This document shows positions 23,054 to 28,904 of a DNA stretch of 28,904 bases, piece after piece (position 1 is the first letter of the stretch; each line of letters starts with the position of its first letter). Under the pieces are notes generated by a model, which searched no databases, was not told where the DNA came from, and saw only the letters and a program-made list of their open reading frames with translations. Both the position numbers and the translations under genes were made by a program. The DNA lies in assembly GCA_964342575.1 (NCBI GenBank), contig CAYFGZ010000041.1, positions 1 through 28,904 of the forward strand, read 5' to 3'. This stretch comes from GCA-002701455 sp964342575. Its GTDB lineage: Bacteria; Pseudomonadota; Alphaproteobacteria; Thalassobaculales; Thalassobaculaceae.

Positions 23054-24174
23054 ACTCAAGGGATACCATTCGCGTTGAATTGGATGAACGGGCTTATGAC
23101 ATTTTTGTAGAGAACGGATTAATATACAAACTTGGTAAATTGGTTTTAGAGCGATTTGGACGATGCCGTACATTTATTATCACAGACCAGGAAATCGGTT
23201 CTCACTGGCTAACCCCTGTATGCAACTCTTTTTCATCTCACGGGTTAGAGGTAACAGCTATCACTTTGCCCGCAGGGGAAAGTACCAAATGTTTTCATCA
23301 ATTAGAGCAAATAGTTAACCGGTTGTTGGACGCTCAAATTGGTCGAGACGGCATTGTAATAGCTCTAGGTGGAGGGGTGATAGGAGATTTGGCAGGCTTT
23401 ACAGCGGCTATAACACTGCGCGGTGTAGATGTCGTGCAGGTGCCAACGACACTTTTGGCACAGGTAGATAGCTCGGTTGGGGGTAAAACAGCTATAAATA
23501 CCCGCCAGGGCAAGAATCTTGTCGGTAGTTTTTACCAACCGAGTTTGGTCGTTATCGATCCCCAAGTCCTAGAAACGCTTCCGGCGCGGCAACTGCTAGC
23601 TGGTTACGCGGAAGTTTTGAAATATGGATTAATAAAAGATAGACAGTTTTTTGAGTGGTTGGAAGAAAATGGTCAAAAGATCCTTAGAGGCGATGCGATG
23701 GCAAGACAAAATGCAATAGTGCAAAGCTGTCGAATTAAAGCGGGTATTGTTGAATCAGATGAGACCGAGCAAAACCAGAGGGCAATTCTAAATTTCGGCC
23801 ACACGTTTGGCCATGCATTAGAAGCTGAAGCAGGTTTCGATGATAAGTTATTGCATGGGGAAGCCGTCAGTATTGGAATGATGATGGCCATGGAACTGTC
23901 AAAAGTAATGGGGTTGTTGCAAGGTCAAGAAGTGGTGAGAGTGCGAAAACACATAGCAGACATGGGGCTTCCAGTTAACGCGCAATCCATTACAAAAGCA
24001 TCTACTTGGAAACCCGATAGTTTGATAGAACATATGCGTCATGACAAGAAAGTGCTGGACGGTCGGATGCGCTTCGTTCTGGCTAAAGAGATAGGGAAGT
24101 CTTTTGTTACTGCCGACGTTCAGGAACGTGACATTTATGGAGTAGTTTCAAAGTCGTTGGAAGGACTTTTTTGA
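23050..24174 (+). CDS. aroB: 3-dehydroquinate synthase
   Basis: AroB converts DAHP to 3-dehydroquinate, the second step of the shikimate pathway, using NAD and a divalent metal. The 374-residue protein has the NAD-binding GGGVIGDLAGFTAAITLRGV, the QVPTTLLAQVDSSVGGKTAINT signature, the NLVGSFYQP and ETLPARQLLAGYAEVLKYGLI segments, and metal ligands in NFGHTFGHALEAE and LLHGEAVSIGM. All active-site regions look intact. The GTG at 23050 overlaps the aroK stop, so both are made from one transcript. The CorC-like gene follows after 47 bases. The assignment is secure. Confidence 0.97.
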   Translation: MNSRDTIRVELDERAYDIFVENGLIYKLGKLVLERFGRCRTFIITDQEIGSHWLTPVCNSFSSHGLEVTAITLPAGESTKCFHQLEQIVNRLLDAQIGRDGIVIALGGGVIGDLAGFTAAITLRGVDVVQVPTTLLAQVDSSVGGKTAINTRQGKNLVGSFYQPSLVVIDPQVLETLPARQLLAGYAEVLKYGLIKDRQFFEWLEENGQKILRGDAMARQNAIVQSCRIKAGIVESDETEQNQRAILNFGHTFGHALEAEAGFDDKLLHGEAVSIGMMMAMELSKVMGLLQGQEVVRVRKHIADMGLPVNAQSITKASTWKPDSLIEHMRHDKKVLDGRMRFVLAKEIGKSFVTADVQERDIYGVVSKSLEGLF

Positions 24175-24221
24175 TCGACTTTGAAGGTTAAATCTACGCG
24201 CCAATTACTTTTGGATGGGTT

Positions 24222-25529
24222 ATGTTTGAAATAATAAACGTTGCGCAGTCGCTGATAGTTAGTCTCGTAGCTATCGTGGTTCTTTTGTTTCTATCTGCAT
24301 TTTTTTCAGGGTCTGAAACGGCATTAACGGCTGCTTCAGAGGCTAGATTGCACCAGTTATCATTGAGAGGTAACCGCCGGGCTAGCGCAGTCCTGCGGCT
24401 GCGCCGGCAAAACGATATGCTTATTGGCACAATCCTTATAGGTAATAATATTACCAACATTGCTGCATCGGCTTTAGCTACAAGTGTTTTGATTGGATTA
24501 TTCGATGACGTAGGGGTTGCATATGCAATGATTGGTATGACGGTCCTTGTTGTTATCTTTGCGGAAGTTCTACCAAAAACATTTGCTATTAATAATGCGG
24601 ATAGATCGGCTTTGGCCGTGGCCCCATTTGTTAGATATTTTGTCTGGATACTGCGCCCATTTAGTGTAGCAGTTAGATCCTTAGTTAATCTGTTATTAAA
24701 GTTGTTCGGTGCCAGAGGATCTGCGACTTTTGGAGAGGAGGAACGTGAAGAGGAATTACGGGGGTTAATAGAGCTACACCGAGGACCTGGTCCTGAGGTA
24801 AGTGAAGAAAGAGCTATGCTCCGAAGTATATTGGATCTTGGCGAGGTGTCTGTGGAGGAAATTATGACCCACAGAAGAAACGTCGCAATGATAAATGCAG
24901 ATTTACCGATCGATAAGATACTTGACGAGTTGATGGAAAGTCCGTTTACCCGAGTGCCACTATATCAAGGAGACCCCGATGAGATAGTTGGTATTTTGCA
25001 TGGTAAGGCACTTCTCCGAGCTATCCGTGGACAAGTTGGAGAAGATGTATCGGATATAGATATCGTTGAGATCGCTAATGCGCCCTGGTTTATTCCTGAA
25101 TCATCGAATTTATTGGACCAACTGCAGGCATTTCGAGCTCGTAAAGAGCATTTCGCGGTCGTAGTAGATGAATATGGTACTCTGCAGGGGGTTGTGACCC
25201 TAGAGGATATCCTAGAGGAAATAGTTGGTAACATCGATGACGAACATGACGTTGCAGTTCACGGGGTTCGACCACAGTCAGATGGGTCGTACATAATCAA
25301 CGGCTCGGTTACGTTAAGGGACCTGAACAGAGATCTGGATTGGAGCTTGCCTGACGAAGATGCTGCAACAATTGCAGGATTAATTTTGCATGAAGCGAGA
25401 GTGATCCCCACTGTAGGTCAGGAGTTTTTATTTTATGGGTTTCGGTATAGAATTCTGCGGAGGCATAGGAATCAGGTAACGCAACTGCGGGTGTGGCCTG
25501 AAAACAGCGAATCGTCCTCGGAGGAGTGA
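24222..25529 (+). CDS. CNNM/CorC-HlyC family membrane transporter with CBS pair
   Basis: This 435-residue protein has the three-part layout of bacterial CNNM/CorC (HlyC/CorC) proteins: a DUF21/CNNM membrane domain at about 1-180 with several helices, including FLSAFFSGSETALTAASEARL, a conserved segment that carries the polar residues of the ion site; a CBS pair at about 200-325 (VEEIMTHRRNVAMI, FAVVVDEYGTLQGVVTLEDILEE); and a C-terminal transporter-associated domain from about 345 (GSYIINGSVTLRDLNRDLDW). Such proteins are linked to Mg2+ export or homeostasis. It follows aroB, a common alphaproteobacterial order. The ATG at 24222 is preceded by GGATGGG. Names such as 'hemolysin' in databases are historical. 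The transport role is from family knowledge. Confidence 0.93.
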   Translation: MFEIINVAQSLIVSLVAIVVLLFLSAFFSGSETALTAASEARLHQLSLRGNRRASAVLRLRRQNDMLIGTILIGNNITNIAASALATSVLIGLFDDVGVAYAMIGMTVLVVIFAEVLPKTFAINNADRSALAVAPFVRYFVWILRPFSVAVRSLVNLLLKLFGARGSATFGEEEREEELRGLIELHRGPGPEVSEERAMLRSILDLGEVSVEEIMTHRRNVAMINADLPIDKILDELMESPFTRVPLYQGDPDEIVGILHGKALLRAIRGQVGEDVSDIDIVEIANAPWFIPESSNLLDQLQAFRARKEHFAVVVDEYGTLQGVVTLEDILEEIVGNIDDEHDVAVHGVRPQSDGSYIINGSVTLRDLNRDLDWSLPDEDAATIAGLILHEARVIPTVGQEFLFYGFRYRILRRHRNQVTQLRVWPENSESSSEE

Positions 25530-25565
25530 AATAGCAATAAGGTTTTTCATGAGGTTACCAGCATA

Positions 25566-25820
25566 TTACTCGGCTTCTATGCTTAAGGCGTGCACTGGTC
25601 CATCCAATTCTTCCTTCAGTATACTATATATACGCCGTTGTTTTTCCAAGCGTGTTTTCCCGTAGAATTCCAATGATGAAATTTTAATGCGAAAATGGGT
25701 TTCCCCTTCTGGTCGAGCACCTACGTGTCCCGCGTGGAGGGCAGACTCATCGATGATTTTGAGGTGAGTAGGAGTTAATTCTTTTGTGAGTTTTTTTTCT
25801 ATTCTATCAGCTATTGACAT
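25566..25820 (-). CDS. bolA: BolA family protein
   Basis: This 84-residue protein has the BolA fold: MSIADRIEKKLTKEL at the N-terminus, VIDESALHAGH-type residues (here IIDESALHAGHVGARPEGETHFRI) and the helix with YGKTRLEKQRRIYSILKEEL, followed by VHALSIEAE. BolA proteins partner monothiol glutaredoxins in Fe-S cluster handling or act in stress responses. The histidine in the ALHAGH loop and the one in ETHFRI are candidate cluster ligands. The gene is convergent with the CorC-like gene (36 bases apart) and divergent from the J-domain gene across 112 bases, the typical alphaproteobacterial bolA / J-protein / cobST arrangement. Confidence 0.93.
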   Translation of the reverse strand: MSIADRIEKKLTKELTPTHLKIIDESALHAGHVGARPEGETHFRIKISSLEFYGKTRLEKQRRIYSILKEELDGPVHALSIEAE

Positions 25821-25932
25821 TATATCTTTCTATAAGTGGAGATTTCTAACTTTAAGGGAGACATTTGTCTGGAAACTTACTAGTAGTTCAACTTAGTATT
25901 CTAACGTAACGTATAAATGAAAGTCAAAAGAC

Positions 25933-26547
25933 GTGATTAATTCCAATAAAACACGCCGCAATGAAGAGGCATTGCGGATAGACCTACCGAAGGAAAGTGA
26001 GCAGCCTGGTCGATGCGATTTTGCTGGATGTAAGCTTGGTGGACTCTATAAAGCGCCAAAGGGCCCTCGAAGGCTAAGAGATTACTATTTTTTTTGTCTC
26101 GAACACGTGCGGGAATACAATAAATCCTGGAATTATAATGCCGGTCTAAGTGAACGAGAATTGGAAGAGTCGATAAGGCGATCAACCACTTGGGAAAGGC
26201 CCAGTTGGCCCTTTGGAGCTCAAAAGACGTATTTTTCGAATTTCAATGGTGATAAAATCAGGGATATATTTGGTTTTTTTGATGGCGATCACGTAAGATA
26301 CAGTCAAACGCGGAGTCATAGGGACACCCAACCCAGGAGTGGGAATTTTTCGGAGTTAGAATTGGAAGCTCTTGACGTAATGGAGTTAAAACTGCCAATA
26401 GATGGTGCCAAGTTAAAATCAAAGTATAAATATTTGGCAAAACTTAATCACCCCGACCGAAACGGTGGTGATAAGGATGCAGAAGAAAGGTTAAAATTGA
26501 TTAACGAGGCATATACGACACTTAAGCAGTTTTTAGCAGCAAATTAG
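25933..26547 (+). CDS. J-domain protein with N-terminal putative zinc site
   Basis: This 204-residue protein has a C-terminal J-domain (about 148-203) with H173-P174-D175 in LAKLNHPDRNGGD, so it can stimulate an Hsp70 such as DnaK. The N-terminal part carries C28-x4-C33 and C55-x2-H58 (CDFAGC and FFCLEH), which could bind zinc, followed by YNKSWNYNAGLSERELEE. This layout, with the J-domain at the far end, is conserved in Alphaproteobacteria next to cobS. The GTG at 25933 is the first possible start, since TGA lies in frame at 25918-25920; no strong ribosome site is visible. cobS follows 61 bases later. A role in chaperoning the cobaltochelatase is possible by position only; the client is unknown. 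Confidence 0.9.
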   Translation: MINSNKTRRNEEALRIDLPKESEQPGRCDFAGCKLGGLYKAPKGPRRLRDYYFFCLEHVREYNKSWNYNAGLSERELEESIRRSTTWERPSWPFGAQKTYFSNFNGDKIRDIFGFFDGDHVRYSQTRSHRDTQPRSGNFSELELEALDVMELKLPIDGAKLKSKYKYLAKLNHPDRNGGDKDAEERLKLINEAYTTLKQFLAAN

Positions 26548-26608
26548 GTTTCATCTTTCATCTGAAATAGATTATTACATTTCACCCCAACAAATTCGGA
26601 TTAAATCC

Positions 26609-27625
26609 ATGTCGGAAAAAGATAACAACGAACGGAAACAAGCACATCATATTGAAGCGCCAGATACAGAGGTGTCTGTAAAGAAGGCCTTTGGTATTGA
26701 GCTAGATATTAAAGTTCCAGCATTCAGTGAGCCCAGCGAGTACGTCCCGGCGATTGATGATACTTACTTGTTTGATAGAGATACAACAATGGCAATTCTA
26801 GCAGGGTTTTCGCACAATAGACGGGTGATGATACAGGGATACCATGGCACAGGAAAATCAACTCATATCGAACAGGTGGCTGCGAGACTGAACTGGCCTT
26901 GCATTCGCGTAAATCTAGACAGTCATATCAGCCGAATTGACTTGATTGGTAAGGATGCCATCGTTCTAAAAGACAGTAAACAGATTACGGAATTTAGAGA
27001 GGGGATTTTGCCGTGGTCTCTGCAAAATCCGACGGCTTTAGTCTTTGATGAGTACGATGCTGGACGTGCTGATGTGATGTTTGTTATTCAGCGTGTCCTA
27101 GAGCAAGATGGGCGAATGACTTTGTTGGACACAAATAGAGTAATTACCCCCAACCCTTGTTTTCGTCTATTTGCTACAGCTAATACAGTAGGACTCGGGG
27201 ATACCACTGGCCTTTATCACGGCACACAACAGATAAATCAGGGGCAGATGGATCGATGGAACATAGTGACGACTTTGAACTATCTTAGCCACGAGGCCGA
27301 ATGCGGAATTGTTTTGTCTAAGTCACCCGAATATAATTCCGGTGACGGTAAGAGCCAGATAGAATCGATGGTTGCTTTGGCCGATTTAACCCGGCAAGGG
27401 TTCATGGCCGGGGACATCTCCACCGTAATGTCACCGCGAACAGTAATTACTTGGGCTGAAAATGCCAAAATCTTCGGTGGCGATATAGGCTTTGCTTTTA
27501 GACTTAGCTTTCTCAATAAATGCGATGAAGTGGAACGCCCTACGGTTAGTGAATATTATCAGCGGTGCTTCGGTGAAGAATTGCTTGATAGCAATATAGA
27601 AGCGTCTCAAGCTACTCAACCATAG
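26609..27625 (+). CDS. cobS: Aerobic cobaltochelatase subunit CobS
   Basis: CobS is the AAA+ ATPase subunit of the aerobic cobaltochelatase (CobN-CobS-CobT), which inserts Co2+ into hydrogenobyrinic acid a,c-diamide in cobalamin synthesis. The 338-residue protein has Walker A GYHGTGKST at 77-85, Walker B ALVFDEYD with D147-E148, and RLFATANTVGLGDTTGLYHG (sensor 1 and beyond). The segment WNIVTTLNYLSHEAE and SPRTVITWAENA near the C-terminus are standard for CobS and distinguish it from MoxR-type ATPases. The length matches Pseudomonas/Brucella CobS. cobT starts 13 bases after its stop, and CobS-CobT form a chaperone-like complex. cobN is not in the window. Confidence 0.96.
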   Translation: MSEKDNNERKQAHHIEAPDTEVSVKKAFGIELDIKVPAFSEPSEYVPAIDDTYLFDRDTTMAILAGFSHNRRVMIQGYHGTGKSTHIEQVAARLNWPCIRVNLDSHISRIDLIGKDAIVLKDSKQITEFREGILPWSLQNPTALVFDEYDAGRADVMFVIQRVLEQDGRMTLLDTNRVITPNPCFRLFATANTVGLGDTTGLYHGTQQINQGQMDRWNIVTTLNYLSHEAECGIVLSKSPEYNSGDGKSQIESMVALADLTRQGFMAGDISTVMSPRTVITWAENAKIFGGDIGFAFRLSFLNKCDEVERPTVSEYYQRCFGEELLDSNIEASQATQP

Positions 27626-27638
27626 AATGGAGCTTTCA

Positions 27639-28904
27639 ATGGTGAGTTCACCGAGCGACGATGATCATCCGGTAGAAGTATTTAAGAGATCGACGGCTGC
27701 CTGCGTTCGAGCGATGTCCGGGGAGCGGGAAATTGAGGTTAGCTATGGTGCTGAGACGCCAAGTGTTTCTGGAGAGCGCGTGAGGCTGCCTTTACCTCCT
27801 CGAGATCTCGATCCTATCGAAATTGCGAAAGTAAGAGGCGAGGCGGACAGTATATCTCTAAAAAAGCGATATCATGATGCCGCTGTTCATGCATCGCGAA
27901 CGCCATCTAGTCAAGCGGCGAGAGAAATTTTTGATGCCGTTGAGCAAGCCAGGGTCGAAGCAATTGGAGCAAATCGAATGGCTGGTGTTGCGCAAAATCT
28001 TGAGCAAGCTCTGGATGATCGGTACCGCAGGCGAGGCTTTGAGCGTCTAGGTAATAAGGATGATGCTGCTCTTACTGATGTGATTCATTTGTTGGCGCGA
28101 GAAGCTCTTACGGGTCAGGCTCCCCCGCCATCAACTCGCCGTGTGGTAGACCTTTGGCGACCCTGGGTAAGTTCTAAAATTGGTGGAACTTTAAATGGCT
28201 TAGAAACGTTTTTGTCTGATCAGTCTGCCTACGCAGAACATGCACGCCAATTAATTATGGATTTAGACCTTGAAATTGGCGACGAAGGATTACCCGATGA
28301 CGATTCTAGTGAAAGCCAGGATGATAGTGATGGCGGCGACTCCGACGAAATGAACGATTCTGGGACACGTGGTGCTAGTGAGGACGGCGAAGAGTCAGAA
28401 ATGATCCCGTCGGAAATGGAAGCAGGTGACGAGACGGCAGACGGCGAGGATGGTGAGGATATGGATATGGAACCGGGTGGTGGTGATGAGGAGCCAGCAA
28501 ATCCCGGCACACCCCCAATGTTTCATAACTCAGAAGACGGACGTGCAGCCGTTTACAAAGCCTACACGACTGAAAATGATGAAATAATACCAGCCGCGGA
28601 ACTTTGTGATCCAGAGGAATTGGCACGACTAAGAGCTCTACTGGATCAGCAATTAAATCATCTGCAAGGGTTAATTGGAAAATTAGCTAATAGGCTTCAA
28701 CGGAAATTACTCGCCCAACAGAATAGATCTTGGCTGTTCGATCTTGATGAGGGGATATTAGATGCTGGCCGCCTATCAAGAGTGGTAACGGCACCTCTGT
28801 TTCCCCTGTCATACAAGATGGAAAAAGACATGGAATTTAGAGACACCGTTGTGTCTTTGTTGATTGATAATTCCGGTTCCATGAGAGGAAGACCTATAAC
28901 TATT
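27639..28904 (+). CDS. cobT: Cobaltochelatase subunit CobT, N-terminal part (cut by window edge)
   Basis: The frame from ATG 27639 runs open to the last base (422 codons) and encodes the start of CobT, partner of CobS. GGAG at 27629-27632 sits six bases upstream. After an N-terminal domain (FKRSTAACVRAMSGEREIEV and LPLPPRDLDP are family-typical) comes a highly acidic, low-complexity linker at about residues 216-288, then LLDQQLNHLQGLIGKLANRLQRKL, and the beginning of a von Willebrand A domain with the MIDAS motif D410-N-S412-G-S414. The full-length protein is normally about 600-630 residues, so roughly a third is missing to the right. Separated from cobS by 13 bases, so certainly co-transcribed. 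Confidence 0.95.
   Translation, partial: MVSSPSDDDHPVEVFKRSTAACVRAMSGEREIEVSYGAETPSVSGERVRLPLPPRDLDPIEIAKVRGEADSISLKKRYHDAAVHASRTPSSQAAREIFDAVEQARVEAIGANRMAGVAQNLEQALDDRYRRRGFERLGNKDDAALTDVIHLLAREALTGQAPPPSTRRVVDLWRPWVSSKIGGTLNGLETFLSDQSAYAEHARQLIMDLDLEIGDEGLPDDDSSESQDDSDGGDSDEMNDSGTRGASEDGEESEMIPSEMEAGDETADGEDGEDMDMEPGGGDEEPANPGTPPMFHNSEDGRAAVYKAYTTENDEIIPAAELCDPEELARLRALLDQQLNHLQGLIGKLANRLQRKLLAQQNRSWLFDLDEGILDAGRLSRVVTAPLFPLSYKMEKDMEFRDTVVSLLIDNSGSMRGRPITI

Noticed and set aside
28270..28505. GAT/GAG-rich stretch considered as a tandem repeat
   Set aside because: It is the in-frame acidic linker of CobT, irregular at the base level and known in this family.
1..28904. tRNA, rRNA, CRISPR arrays, insertion sequences, cobalamin or SAM riboswitches
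   Set aside because: I scanned the gaps, including those before cobS, thrC and the ArsR fusion, and found no supporting sequence or structure; a covariance-model search would be needed to exclude small RNAs.

Overview
The window reads as a stretch of chromosome from an A+T-rich, free-living, aerobic alphaproteobacterium. The evidence is gene order and gene content: a cytochrome c oxidase subunit III / SURF1 pair, a thrC / M16 protease / RimJ-like acetyltransferase run, an NDUFAF5-type methyltransferase, a grxC / Nit pair, xerD divergent from aroK-aroB-CorC, and bolA / J-domain protein / cobS / cobT. Mitochondrial-type complex IV and complex I assembly relatives together with aerobic CobST fit this class. 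I cannot name a genus. GTG or TTG starts are common here (about 8 of 27 genes). There is no stretch above 300 bases without a gene, and I saw no rRNA, tRNA, insertion sequence or CRISPR array.

Layout. 1-7.9 kb: the end of ctaE, SURF1, an M32 carboxypeptidase, an inward-facing 6PGDH-like dehydrogenase (DUF1932 type), thrC, an M16 peptidase, an N-acetyltransferase and a YgjP-like metalloprotease. 8.0-8.9 kb: an ArsR-type regulator fused to a methyltransferase, without the metF that often follows it. 8.95-13.9 kb: an accessory block made of an asparagine-synthetase-like protein that lacks the glutaminase cysteine, divergent from a tightly coupled four-gene operon (SDR epimerase/dehydratase, SpsF/NeuA-like cytidylyltransferase, an unrecognised 126-residue protein, a SAM methyltransferase). 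This looks like a cassette for making and decorating an activated sugar or sugar acid, and is the most likely place for something undescribed.

13.9-18.4 kb: an NDUFAF5-like methyltransferase, a small unknown ORF, 3-hydroxyisobutyrate dehydrogenase, a class III CoA transferase, glutaredoxin 3 and a Nit-type hydrolase. 18.3-22.3 kb on the minus strand: accA, xerD, a large secreted helical-repeat protein of unknown function and, overlapping its start, a 45-residue membrane-anchored protein. 22.5-25.5 kb: aroK, aroB and a CorC/HlyC-type membrane protein. 25.6-28.9 kb: bolA divergent from a J-domain protein, then cobS and the first 422 codons of cobT, cut by the window edge.

Most genes are housekeeping and serve respiration, threonine and chorismate synthesis, fatty-acid initiation, chromosome resolution, redox/iron-sulfur handling and cobalamin synthesis. 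The sugar cassette, the mmsB / CoA-transferase insertion and the M32 / DUF1932 insertion break up otherwise familiar alphaproteobacterial neighbourhoods.
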